From contig CM065179.1 of the NCBI GenBank assembly GCA_033026295.1, forward strand, positions 18,035,275 to 18,099,274: a DNA stretch of 64,000 bases, in the 5' to 3' direction. A model generated the notes under the pieces. That model was given only the letters and a program-made list of their open reading frames with translations, had not been told where the DNA came from and searched no databases. Source of the DNA: Channa striata (Eukaryota > Chordata > Actinopteri > Anabantiformes > Channidae). The position numbers and the translations under genes are program-made. Of the stretch, positions 27,501 through 40,319 are shown one piece after another (positions within the stretch are counted from its first letter, which is position 1; each line of letters opens with the position of its first letter).

Positions 27501-29239
27501 AAGTATCAGTCAAGCTGTTAGGATACACATGCAACAATGTAACACGTTCATATTTAACAGATTTTGTTTTGTTATAAACAAATGGAAAATCCTTCTGTTA
27601 AAAATGTGCTAAATACTGAATGATAAAACGTTTCCCAGACGACTATTGTCTTAGTTACTGTATATGAACACTGCGTCGAATTATGAAAAGTACAATTCTT
27701 GTTGCCATAAGTTTACTTACTAAAACGTATTTTTCTACTTGAAATCCTCCTCAGCACTGATGAAAGCCACATGGATAACACATTTTACCTCTGAAACATA
27801 CAGTGTCTAAGCCACATCATAACAGTCCTGAATAAAGTCAAGTGAAATTTAAAAAGCAACTTTTACAACTGAGTCACTCAATATCGATACGAATTAATAC
27901 TATTAGTACTTGCACGCTTTAGGAATCTTATCTACATCCTGTATCTTCAAAGTCCCTTTAAATACTGCACTCACTGCATGACGCCATCATTCTTCTATAA
28001 CAAACTTTTTGGCTCCACTTCAGAGAATATTCATCTCTCTCTACTGTCTAAAATAATTCATACTAAAAACAGAGCAGAAGTATATTTTTGTTTTTTCCGA
28101 CAAGCTGTTTATGTCATTTTGAGTTTGCTCCATTATATGCAGATGACTTAATTTTATATAACACAAACCCATGCCCTACGTATTTTACTTCAGTTAGCTC
28201 TAGTGATCTTTCCAGATCCGTTTTAAACGGAGTGTCTCTCAGAGCAATCTTTTTTCCTATTAACCTCGCTGCACAATTACCCTGTTGATATTTAACTTGT
28301 CGCAGTAAAATGCCACATTTCAGGAAAGGGAATGGATCTTTTTAATTTCAGTTTGTGCTGCATTGTTTAAAGGTGCATGAAGTATGGCATTCCCTAATGG
28401 CAGTGAGCTTGATTTTAATAAAAAAGAATTATCTCTGCCGAGCATCTCCACTTGATTATGACATACAATAATTTATCTGAATAGTATGAAACAGTTCTGT
28501 GTGTATGAAACAAAAGTTTATGTTCTTGTATATTTTTGGCACATACACATGTAGAAGAGAATATAGGTTTTTTAGAGCCATCATACTGCTGATGCACAGC
28601 TTTGTCGCACAATGGCACCTGGGCTCGCTGCATTTGGTGAAAGATGGCTGTGGTTGAAAACATAAAAGTGTTAGTACACTGTCTTTTCTGTAGACAAGGC
28701 TACAGCACACAAGGGAATGTTGCAGATCCATACAGTACTTGCTTTAACTATTCGAATGTTTTGAATCTCAATGTCTTTGGAGCGTTTGACGCATTCTTCT
28801 CATATTTGTACAGCACTTTACATCTAAAACATGCACAGCAATATTAGGTAACTTAAAGAATTGCAAACACTGAGCTCTGGTACATAATGTTTAATCTCAA
28901 ATAAAGGGACATGACCAAGTGACACCCTCAATAAAAAAAAAACCCAACAAGTTATAACACATCAATATTATTTGTGTTCATGTCATAAATGATCACTAAA
29001 CAATGTTTGTCGTTACCTGTTATATCTGGCAAGATGCGATTACTGTCACAGCTGTGTAAGAAAGAAAGTGTGCGTCATATTAATTATGTGTCATAATAGT
29101 TATACATTTCATATCTTTGTGTACACATCTGCTGTGCCTTGGCTCATGGTTGTGACAGACAGAATTGCCTAAAGTTCTTGGCTCAAAGACACTGTAATCA
29201 AACCAACACCCAAAGCCCACACAGAGCAGAAGGGCCAGG
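24536..29239. other. Non-coding stretch, no gene seen (24.5-29.2 kb)
   Basis: AT-rich unique DNA. GT-rich degenerate sequence occurs at 25075-25280 and a pyrimidine-rich run at 25615-25800. A 14-residue match to a LINE YADD box near 28.13 kb is discussed as a finding. No gene is recognised. Confidence 0.5.
26461..26483. repeat. (GAAA)n microsatellite
   Basis: About five AAAG units. Confidence 0.85.
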
Positions 29240-29365
29240 AGCCCACACACTCACGCACGCTCGCACACACACGCACGCTCGCACACACACGCGCTCACAC
29301 ACACGCTCGCACACACACGCGCTCACACACACGCTCGCACACTCGCGCACGCTCTCACACACACG
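29240..29365. repeat. CA/CG/CT alternating satellite block
   Basis: About 125 bases of CACACACGCACGCTCGCACA-like tandem words with repeated CGCTCACACACACGCTCG units. Almost strictly alternating purine-pyrimidine steps make it a strong Z-DNA-type sequence. The His/Thr-rich open frame across it is an artefact. Confidence 0.9.
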
Positions 29366-30564
29366 ATTGCACACATTTTCACACAGAAACAATACAAACA
29401 CTCTCTTGCTCACACAGACACACCTATGATCTCAGATAACTGTTGCTGTGAGCACTTACCTGCAACCATTAATTGTACTTCCTGTGTTCTTATTCAACAA
29501 AACCCGCAGCCTCTTTGCTGACTACCCTGTTGATTATCCTCTTTCTCTCCTTCAAGTCACCATGCAGCTGCTTTTCCTATGACTCTTGCTGTGAGTCAAC
29601 TCATTACGTTCCCTTTTGTCTTAGTTTTATTATCTCAACGCAGTGTGCCCGTTTTCCACCCTGTTTACATATGAACCCTGTTCAGCCAGTTCCATAAGGA
29701 CGACCAGGCAAGAATGTGAATGAAATCCAAGCATGATTAAGCCGGCATGACTCATTCACCGCGGTTTCCCGTCATCCACGCACTCACACATAGGTGTGCG
29801 CACACACAACACATACATTATTACACTCATCAGTGAAGTATATGTAAGTGTTTATCGTACACACCCACGCACATTTCAGTTCTCAGAGAGTTTGTGTCAG
29901 ACGTCAAATGCTTTTTTGTACATTTAATATGTTGGCTGTGACGGTTAATGTTCTTATTCAATTTGACTGCACTTGGACTCTACAGATGACATTCAGTCCA
30001 TTCAAAGGCTAACACTGGGTGCTGGCGCTTCGTCACAAGAGTGTCTCCTTTCACAGAGCCCAGCCGTATTTTACGGTTTTCTGTCATTTTGGGTGGTTCA
30101 GAGCCAGTACAGTTATTCCATATGTGTCAACAAAGAAGGAATTCAGTGGTGAGTGATTGTAAAACATAATTGCCTGAACATAAAACCTCAGCTTTTCCCT
30201 GAATGTGAATAATGTGTTTCTGGATGATCTGACACATGACATGCCCATCCCTTCTCACCCTCATGTCAATTAGATTTAGTTAGTCTAGGATAGAGAGGCA
30301 TCTGTTTTGATCATTTTGATCTCAGTATAGTACCCAGAGAGAATGTAAGACACACCCAGATGTCTTTACAACACAAACGAAATACTTGTTCAGCTGTTGG
30401 CAGATGGAAAAGACACTTCTACATGATTAATAATACATCATGTTACCAACTCACCATTTTTCCTCATGCAAAGCTTGTCTTATTTTTATTTGCATGTGTC
30501 TGTGCATTTACTGTGCAATAACTACTTGTAATAAGGTGCATGAAATTGTACAACAAAGTGTGTG

Positions 30565-30862
30565 TATACACACCTGTCAGCCACAACATTGATATCGGTG
30601 GTCTTAATAATGTCATAGAGGACAATGATCAGCATGGTCCCTCTGAGCAGTCTGCAGCAAAATGTGACCACACTGTGGTCAGAAAAGTGCAAGTACTGCA
30701 CTAAGAAAACAATGAATTTAAACAATAGTGATTATGGTCATTATTGCAAAACATGTACAGTAAATACAGTAAGGCCAAAGGTCAATGTTGGTAGAGGTGA
30801 AGCTGATTTTAAACACTCTGTGTGCTGACAGGTGGTTATAATAATGATATGATGTAATGATA
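30565..30862. mobile_element. Degraded short DNA transposon (MITE-like)
   Basis: The left end contains CACCTGTCAGCCACAACATT followed by GGTGGTCTTAATAAT. The right end contains GCTGACAGGTGGTTATAAT. These recall the common fish element whose ends read roughly 'cagccacaacattaaaaccac' and 'ggtggttttaatgttgtggctg'. The ends are in inverted orientation about 300 bases apart, and there is no coding capacity inside. Confidence 0.42.
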
Positions 30863-31269
30863 AATCAGCATTTATTAGTTCATCATATTTTTTTAAGAGC
30901 CACAACATATTTTTATATTAAAAGCAGCGACTGGCATCGAGCTTGGTTGTGTGTGTAATGTAGGTGAGTGCCAGAGAGAAACAGACGGGGGTGGGTCGGG
31001 GTGAAATAGGTATTCTCTTTTCTTGTGTGTGTTCGAGCCCCTCTCTGCCTCTAGCCCCCTGCACTTTGTCACTCACAGCTCCTCTGGTTACATCCTGGCC
31101 CCTCGTGGGGGCCTCCAGGGCCCCCTGGCTAAATTAGTTTCAGCAGTGCCAGGAACCAGAGTTGCAGGCCCCTAACCTCTCTTTGGATTACAGAACTCTA
31201 ACCTTTCTCTCTGTCAAGGCCTCCCAAGGCCTTTGAAGTTGCTCATGGCTTTTCCTTCCTCACGCCACT

Positions 31270-31760
31270 TGACTCTGAATGAATGATCTACCCCCACCTC
31301 TGCCCTCAGCAGCCCTCTCTCATACTCTGACATATTTTTTTGCTATTTCACCACTCTTGCTCCTTTTCGCCACTCTTCGGTCCTCTCCTGTTTGGTTCCT
31401 TCCCTTTCCTCTTGTCTCTCTGGAATCTGTCCTTCTCCCTCTTGTTTATTTTGTTCCTCTAAAGCACCTCTCTTGCTTTCTCCTCCTACTCATATCTGAT
31501 TTTTATGTCCTTCTATGCTCTTTATTATTGTCCTGTAGCATTTTTGCATCACACCTCATTTCTCCACCAAGGCCTCAAAATCAGTTTCCTCTCACAATCT
31601 TTTGTCCAACTTCTCAAATCCCCTTGTATTCCCTTTCTCCTCGTCTTCTCCTCGTCTTCATCTCCTTTTTGTTTTACCCACTCTCTTTCTGTTCCATTCT
31701 CCTCCCCCCTTCCTTCCTTTCTTCACCCCTCCCTTCCTCCTTTGGACTTCGTCCCCAGGG
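31270..31760. repeat. Long pyrimidine-rich tract
   Basis: About 490 bases in which the plus strand is mostly C and T. It yields a 171-codon Leu/Ser/Phe/Pro-rich open frame that I regard as spurious. Confidence 0.8.
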
Positions 31761-33115
31761 TTTTTTGCGTGCCTCACACATTCCTTTGCGCTGACTGGCT
31801 TTACATTGACATCCTCTATTCTGTGCGTGGCCCACAGCACTGCAAAACCAACAGCACAGAAGCAAACACAGATTGCATGAAAACCCGAGCTCATTAACCC
31901 TGTTCTCTCTCCCTCTAGAGAAAATAAATCAAAATGAGAATAAATAACCTAATGAAATAAATCCAAAGTGTGGAATTATAAGCAATCCTTTCATTATAAC
32001 TACAGCACAACAAAAGCTTGCCATGTTTTATGTCTTTAAATTCTAGGACCCCTCCACTGATTACACTTGAACATGTTAGTGTGCTCTCTGAAGACAGACA
32101 TTATTCATCAACATGCTAGGGAAGGCAGCAAGTTCAAATGGAGCTCAAACACATTAGAGTACATTAAGCCAACAAAGGTTACAGAGGAAAGTCAAGAGCT
32201 GCCAAACTGTAATAGTGCCCTTAATCATATACCACCTGATCCTGCAAAGCGAACGCAGGGTGAGGAACAGCCCAGATTCACCGATACACAAATTCAGCCA
32301 AGTGGATCTTTTTATAGCTCCGGCAGCCAGAGGACAATATGTAGCCATGTGAGCTATGTTTATTTTATTAAAGAGAGTAAGGCATAAAAACACGATCGCG
32401 TGGGCAGGGGGTGTGGCAGAGAAAAACAAAAGACAGGACTGGAGAGGCAGCATTAACAGATGATCTATCATAAGGTCATCTTTTTCCCCTCCATACACGT
32501 CACCTGTGCATTGCTTACCAAAGGACAGTCAGCACATTTAAATGTCACTGTCTATTGCCTGTGTTTTGTAATATCATGCTCACACAATCGTGCACTTGCT
32601 TCTGTGCCTTGTGAAAACAACAGTGTGCACAAAGCGATTGCATGTATTGTACCTCACAAGCCCTGCCCTGTCCATCCCAGCTACTGTAATGCTCCCGGCT
32701 CATCTATCTTCTGTCCATATTAGGATGTTCTTTCTCCTCCGTGACAAACTGCACTGTATGTGTGTCACCATTTGCTGTCTTGTGCTAATCTTGTATTCAC
32801 CTGCCACTCTGGCTTAATGCATTTTATTATTTGCTGAAATAATGCCCTATTGTGGACAAGCCTTACATATTCCAAGGGCTGACAAAGTAACAACTGGCTT
32901 TATTGCTAATGTGCTATTGTTTATACAGTAATGCCCATTTAGCCAACACTCGTGATTTAGTGTACCTTGACTAAACCCAGTTTTTATGAGTTAAACACAA
33001 GCGTGACCAATCCAAGGCTCCCCAGGCTTTTATCTTTGTTACTGATTGATCCTCTACAAGATCTTGTGCGTGCCTGTGCGCTGACAGGTCTGTCATGTCA
33101 GGTCACAGTTACCTG

Positions 33116-33335
33116 CCAGCCGGATTATAAGGTGTTGCAAATGGATAAAAAACGTTTCCGTAGTGAATCACTGAGACTTCCAGTAAAGATCCACAGCAGC
33201 ATGCCCGCCTCTTCCTCAAGCTTCTACGAAGGCTTGACATCTATGCCAATGGCTCTGGAACCGCCCAAGAAGGAGTTAACACCTCAGATGGAGAGATGGA
33301 AGGAGGAGTGGGAAGAGGCTGGTGGTGAAAAGTAG
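33116..33335 (+). other. Possible small coding segment (unrecognised)
   Basis: After an acceptor-like CCTGCCAG (33110-33117) a frame is open for about 72 codons to TAG at 33333-33335. It encodes a charged peptide with VLQMDKKRFRSESLRLPVK, then a Ser-rich stretch and PPKKELTPQMERWKEEWEEA. Unlike its neighbours it is not low-complexity. Directly after the TAG comes GTGAGC, a donor-like word. No family is recognised. It could be the end of a coding exon or a chance frame. Confidence 0.2.
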
Positions 33336-34818
33336 GTGAGCTCAAGGCTGTGGAATCAGGAACTACTCTATGATCTTTACTCTGCTACGCCCCTGCACTA
33401 CCGCCACCGCAACACCCACACCTCCACCTCCGCCTGAGCTCACTAGCTTTACAACCTCTCCTCCATTCTGGCCTAGCTGGAATGCTGACTTTAACCCCCA
33501 CCCACCCCTTGTCTGTTTCTCGCCCCTCCTTCTTTTGCAAACAGGGAGAAATAAAGGGAAAGCAGCGTCCCCTGTTACAAGCCACGCCAATGCGTGACTG
33601 GCACTCTGCATGTATCAGAAGTCACAAGAGATCCTCTAAAAAAGAGAAAATATACCTTCTGTGTGTCTTCGAGTGTTAGAAGCAGAAGTGCCACTGTCTG
33701 ACTAAAAATATCTCTCCAAGTAGCAGAAGGAAAGTGTGATTCCACATGAGGCTCCATTAAAACCCACAGATTTAGCAGTGCAGACCTCAGTTTGATTCCA
33801 GTGAGGATCATTTCTGCCTCTAGATCTGGAGTTTGTACTGATCGAGACCAGGAAAAATATTCACACACGGTCAGTCGGGGCAGATTCCAGTAAAAGCAAT
33901 TTGCGTAAATTTGTGTCCAAGGAAAATGGCTTCAGAGTGGGCATGCTGATCAAAAAAACTACATTTCAGCTTCAAATGAGCAAGAGATGTTATCGCACTT
34001 ACATGAGCACATAGTCAAATTGTAATAACTCTGAGTCATTCAGGTGGTATTCTGTATGTGATTCAGAAAAGGGTGATAATGCATCTTTCATCTGGTTCCA
34101 TTTAGCACCTAAACCTCTTACATGGTCAAGTTAACCTTCCTTGTCAGTTAGACACTTTGGACACAGCTGGTATGAAGTACGTATCATCAAATTTGTCATT
34201 ATCTATCCTCGGTGGTAACACGCCACAGTCTGTCTCCTGTTCCACAAAATGAGTCACTAAACCATACTCTATGAAAAAAAGCCTTGTGTTTTCTGATAGC
34301 GGAAAATATCCAGTTGGCGTTTAAAAGTGTAGCGTGGCCAAGGTTTCTGATTAAATTCAAGATAACAATGATTATCTAATGGAGCAGCTTATTAAATACA
34401 TAAACCTTTTCCTCTGAAACAAGTTCTAGGCTGTTTGCCACAGGTAGGTCAACTGCAGAGGGCAGGATCGGGGTTTACAAGGAGAAGAAAGAGGGTTGTT
34501 GCTGGTACATCTGTCATCCCTTTGGGGTGGGGAGGGAAGGGGTGGCTTTGTGCTTACCTGTGCACCGTCAGCCCAGGAGGTGCAATGAGGACATTTATCA
34601 TGGAGCCGGGGAGTAAATAGTGAGGAAACAAACCACCATCTGTCTGGGTCCATTGATTTTCACATGAAAAGCAAATACATCCTTTCTGTTTGCGCTGCCT
34701 CCCAGCCCCGACTGCCATGTTGGGCGGCCACAGAGTTGAAGTTTACCTTTTGACTTCATGTTCCTTTGATAACGCTTAAATATGACTGCACTGTCAGCCT
34801 TGTGATTCCCTTCTGCAG

Positions 34819-34866
34819 GGTGCTACTGACTGAGAAGAGGAACAAACACCAAGTGCTTAAGCTCCA
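34819..34866 (+). other. Possible 48-base exon (weak candidate)
   Basis: A pyrimidine-rich stretch ending TTCTGCAG lies before 34819, and GTGAGT follows 34866: strong acceptor and donor matches 48 bases apart. One frame is open throughout and would read VLLTEKRNKHQVLKLQ if entered in the matching phase. No partner exon is identified and I do not recognise the peptide. Chance pairing of splice-like sites is quite possible in 45 kb. Confidence 0.18.
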
Positions 34867-37800
34867 GTGAGTCACTGTATGCGGCGAGCTGCCGGTGCCA
34901 GATCACGGGTGGGTCAGCGAGGTGAGCAGAAAGGATGTCTACTCTTTACAACAATGAACAATACAGAGAGCTAGTGACGTGCCCATGTCTGACCTGAACA
35001 GAGGGCACCGACAATCAAGGTCAAGCATTAGCATTTTGCGTCCCGGGCTTCTGTGACACCTTTGAATGTTGTAATAATTCCCTTCAGTATTCCCGTGAAA
35101 TAGATGTTCATTCAAATCTGCGGTATGTCACAAAGGTGTGTTCGAAGGTAGGCAAGAGAACAAAAGACAGAAAGAGCAAGATTCAGAGATTGAAGAAAAA
35201 AAAGAGCTTTTAATGTCTTGTGTCACCACCACCTGCCTCCTCTTATGAAATCTCTTCATGTTCCACCCACTGAGTTTCCAATCCTCCATCCTGCCCTTGA
35301 ACAGACACTAATTCAACCACCGAATCTAATCCCTAATGTAAAGACCTGATAAATTCCTTTCAGTGCCACCGTGTGAATGTTTATCATTAAATGGGGTGTA
35401 TTCACAGAGTCATCACTGAGGGGCGTAATGACTTTTCATAAGGTCTGACTAAGGTTTGTGGGTAGATAACCTAACAAAGAGTACCTAGGTGCTCTCTGTG
35501 TGTATTATCCTCCCTATTTGGCTTTGATCGTTTTGGCATTTTGCAGCAGACACTTTAGATATACAGCTGATGCAACCAAAATGTCATCCCTCTTTTTGTA
35601 CAACCGCTGGAGAGAGGGCCTTTTCATTTAGGGGGAGAATTTGAAACAGCTCTAACCTTTCATCAACAATGCTGCCACTTTACGCTGTGGAATTCTTAAT
35701 TCAATGAGAGGCGTACCAAGGCACCTGCTTTCATCAGCGCTAAGGTCCTCTGAGAAAAATCTGTGGAAAGAGAGAAAAGGGACGGAGAGAGGCATTAGCA
35801 ACTTGTTGACAAGAGCAGGATGTCAGGAAGAAAATGAAACAAACACCTAAGGGCTTGTGCTGTTTTGTGACACAAACAGGTTTTTACTGTTGGTACAAAA
35901 CGTGTGACACGCGGAGAGATACGCGCACACACAATGTATGTAATCCGCTTCAACGTAAAGTAATAACACAGGAGGACACTTCAGCCGTGTCAGCAGATAA
36001 TTACACATGTTGTGTTTTCATAAATACGTGTTGGAATATGTTTACAGATGAGGGTTCGTGTACAGTTTGGGTGCACGTGTGTGTGCATGTGTCAGCATAT
36101 CTGCCGTCGTTTTCTTCCCATGCCCTGTCTTGTCCGTGTCAATCCCCACCTGTTCAGTAAAAGACTGAGTGGAAAGCCCTCAACCACGCAGTCCCCCCTC
36201 AGATGGCCTCTTCTGGACCCGCATGATGTGTCATCGCTGCCTTTGTCCTGACATTCCTGGGGCTGTTCCCAAATTATCAAATTACCACACAAATTGTCTG
36301 GTGAGAAGACCCTAAGTCTCTAAGGCCATGTATTATTACTGCATTTAACATCGTGTTTTACTCAGTCTTTCCTCATCTTTTCAGTCTTTTCTTCATTCTG
36401 CTCCTCACGAACACCCTCCCTTCATATCCCCCATCTCTGCCTCCTACAGCCCCCTCCCTCTCTCTGCATTCCTTGGTGAGTGGGTGGAAAGTTCAATGGG
36501 GATGTGGGAGCCCAGCAGGGCAGGGGGTTTGCCTCTTACCAGAACACAGTGTGTGTGCAGACCAGGGGATTCTTATCAGCTCAGTGCTGTCTCCCTCTCT
36601 GCGAAGCCCTGGAGGTGACTGCTTGGTGGGTCCTTCAGAGAGGTGGAAGGTCCAAATCGTGACCCGAATCATCAAGACTCAGCGTTAAACGAGTAATAAA
36701 CGAGTGAAAAGTTGTAAACTGGGATTATGAAAGCACCTGTTCTCTATTACATTGTTACAGCCAGAATACTGAAATTGTTATAGTTAAACTTCATCACCTA
36801 TTGACTGCTGTTCTCTAGACCAACACAGAGACAGACACACACACTGATAACAGTTAATGAGAGAAGGACCTCTGCTGGAGATATCATCACACTACAATCC
36901 TCATCTTACCCCTAGGGAAGTAATGAATGCCAGTTTTGTTGACTGGACTCTGAATTGGAATGTAAAACTAGAAGAAAGCTTTTGTTGATTTGTGTTGACC
37001 TTTTTTAGGGATAGGATGAAGGCAGCTCATATTGTGAAAGGTCTGTTATTAGTTGGTGCTTTTGTCAGTGCAACACTTCACACATTTGGCAAATAAAAAA
37101 AGAAAGGGCAGGGCATTGCGGGCAAGTCCTTTCCAGCAACTTGCATAACCTTCCTACGATGACAAACCCATCACTATTTTGTTAGTGGCATTCCTCGTGC
37201 CTTTGTCTCCGTGTTTACCTTCGGTTTTGTCTTATCTTTGTTGTGTTGCAAGCAAACAAACTGGTTTTAGAAGCAGCTCCGCTCCGTGGGCTGTGAGTGT
37301 AGGAGACACACAGGAAGTGGTGGGCGACCAGCAAACTGTATTTCCCCTTCCTGTCTATGTCCTCCCTCCCTGCCTGCCTGCACTTTGGCTATTAATGTAA
37401 CTCTGAGCTACCCACCACACACCCACATGGCCACTGGGAACTGGTGCACCAGAAATCACACACATACATGGACACACACATGCACAAAAACAAACATTCA
37501 TACAGTCCCAGCAGCAGATGTCAAGTGTAATCGGTGTAAATAATTAGTAGTTAAACAAGCGAGCGACATATTACGTTGCACAGAAAAACCACATAAAGTG
37601 TACAGAACAGTATGTGCCCTCATGGCTGTCTCACCATTCCAATAGTTCTTCCTCTTGCCTTGCTTGTACAGACACAACAGACAGCAACGGAATAGATGTC
37701 CATCACTCAGTCATGATGTCTACCACAACCAAGGAGGGGGTGATGGACAGTGTGCATAAGGAAAACACTAGTAGGATTATAACAATGTTGTTCATTCTTT

Positions 37801-39546
37801 AGCTACGTGTCCCCTTCCCTCAGGTACAGATGTACGATACGTATGTACTATTGCAGATTTTCTCCATCCTTCAAGAAGTGCTGTGTAATTTTTCTGAAAG
37901 TGGGCTCCAAAGTGGGCTGAAACATTTGGCACTTTAGCTGTGCACTTTCAATCTCCATCTCTTTGTTCATTTTACCACTTACACACGTGGCACATCCTAC
38001 ACACACACACACCCATGATCCACGTTCCCATTGCAGTCCTTATATCCTCCCCCCGGTCATCCAGCTCATCTGTGAGAACACAGAGAACACACAGTGGCAT
38101 GAATCACAGTGAATCATGCTTCCCAAATAGCACCCAAAGAAAGGTGTTGCATTTAACCAGGACATGGACTATTTATAATGGCCTGGGCGTGCACATTCTC
38201 ATTATAGGCCACGGAGGATGCTGACAATGGACAGGCAGATGAGGGGGTAGTAACTCCTTTTAAATGTCACAAGCAATGTATCTTCTTATCTACAGGCTGG
38301 TGCGGTGGCAGTATGTCTGAATACATTTGGAGCAGGGTGAATGAAGTGGAATGAGGGGGAGAAAGGATCATTTAGAAGGGACAATGATTTGCAGATGAGG
38401 GGGCACAGACACTCCACCAGCGCACACGGATATTGATTTTTCTTTTTCGACTCTGTCCTTTAGTAAAGGGCTCTGACATTTCACCTGCTCAGAGTGAAGT
38501 TGGCTGATTTGATTAAGTACAGCCTTTATGATTTAAACATGCACTGTGAATTGTTTGGAGCAACGGAAATCTTTTTTTAATATAGGTGATTGGATTCTGA
38601 TTAAAAAAAGAAAAAACTTCTAACAACCTAGACATGACAACAAAGTGTCTCTCCCATGCAGACCTCTGCCTAATAGGCTTGTTAAAGTCTAATTAGTGTA
38701 ACAAGTAGCTGGAAAATAAATAAACATAATTATCATATCAAATACATTAGCTGTTGGGGGATGATAGATTAATTTGACAAACACTTTGTTCTTGTGTTTT
38801 CTTTTGGCTTATTTTCTCTCCCCATATGCCAATCATGCTCAATGCATCACATCATTACAAAGTAGGGAAATGCCGGCTCATCAATCTGTAACAAACTAAC
38901 ATTCAAATTACACTGTGTCTAGTCTTGAAAACAACAAGGCAATGAACCCAACCCCCACAACCGGCCGACTCGCAGAGTAGAAACCACACTTGTCGTGAGC
39001 CGGCTTCAAGAAGCAATCAGTGGCTGAACAATTACATCTGGTGAATTGATTAGATATTGACTTAAGGTATACCCAGACACCTGACCACAATCTGCAGATT
39101 CTCATCACCCACGTTACAAATCAATACAGGTCTGTGCAACCCAACGACAAAAAAGTGGAGGCAGAGGCTTCACAACACTAGAACAGTGAAACCTTTAGTC
39201 TGCTGTTCCCGTGGAAAAGGGAGACGGGAAGAAAGGAGGGATCATTTCATTATCAGCCAACATGTAGGCTCATGCCGCACAGCTTTACCCAACCAACCGT
39301 TGTCATGGTAGCAACTTGTCATGTCATCTACGTCTCACCTTGAATGAAAGGAGACCTGCAAGACATGTGCCCTCCCCTGGGAACACGCGTAGTGGGTGTA
39401 GTGGAAGTGCGTCAGCCCTACGAGCTGCTGGCGACACGCCCACAGCAACCTGCATTAGTGTTTCCATGTTAATGCATATGTGTGTCTTTTCGTGGGAGTT
39501 GGCAAACGAACCTGGCTTTCTTAGAACCACGTCGTCACCACTGGTA

Positions 39547-39578
39547 GGACAACAACAGCAACAGCAGCAACAGCAGCA
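39547..39578. repeat. (CAA/CAG)n microsatellite
   Basis: About ten trinucleotide units of mixed CAA and CAG. A polyglutamine-reading frame overlaps it but has no support as a gene. Confidence 0.85.
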
Positions 39579-40319
39579 GTCAACCAGCTGTTCCCACATC
39601 TGACAAGTGTACTTCACTTGGCGGTCTGCCAAGGAGGACCATTCCTGTTGATCGTCTAATGGAGCAGCCGTTTCACTATTTAGTTAAATGTAGCCGTACG
39701 TGTTAGCCTGCAGGGTAGCATCCCTGTTTGAAGTGATGTTTCACTATTGCAGCAAGGAATATTTTAGGCAAAACTGTATGGTGAAATATATGCACTGTAT
39801 AATTTAATCAACATATATGAACAATGTCCTTATCGTCCCAATGAAGACACTTGTTTGGATTGCTTTTTGGGACAGTGGGCTTCTTTAGTTTGTTGATGTT
39901 TCATAGATTTTGTTCACAAATGCTTCTTGGATTATTTTTATTTGTGCAGTTAGATAATAAAAAACATATTTACAAAAAAAAAGCCCAAAAATATACAAAT
40001 GTATATTTTTGTATTTGTTTTACCTGCTCATCACCAGAGGGTCTCTGTGCATGGGGTCCCGGGGGCTGACAAAAGTTAAATAGACCTGAATAAGAGGATC
40101 CCGACCGTCCCTGCGCTGCAGGATTCAGTGCAAACAAATGGGTCCAATGAAGCAAGGAAGACCAGCAGGCACAACAAGAGGAATGGGTGGAGCAGATAAT
40201 ATCATATAGATTCAATATATTAATAAATAGTGTTAGCTAAATGCTGCCAGTGTAGCCGTAATCTGAATGACAGAATTTCCTCTGGCATCACATTGTTTCT
40301 TTTATTTACTTTGACATTT

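Larger units (their letters stand above)
31761..40319. other. Largely non-coding stretch (31.8-40.3 kb)
   Basis: Apart from the two weak exon candidates at 33.1 and 34.8 kb and a CAA/CAG repeat, I see only unique AT-rich DNA with scattered CA-rich words. Many ordinary splice-like sites occur, but none link into a coherent gene. Confidence 0.45.

Noticed and set aside
29139..29429. His/Thr-rich 96-codon frame
   Set aside because: It is the translation of the CA/CG/CT satellite.
31029..31050. GTTCGAGCCCC, like a tRNA/SINE box B
   Set aside because: No matching A box at the right distance upstream and no cloverleaf or SINE body.
31279..31794. 171-codon Leu/Ser/Phe/Pro-rich frame resembling a membrane protein
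   Set aside because: It is produced by a 490-base pyrimidine tract. Overlapping frames have the same character, which a real gene would not show.
39316..39603. Frame with a polyglutamine run
   Set aside because: The run is a CAA/CAG microsatellite. No flanking conserved sequence or splice structure.
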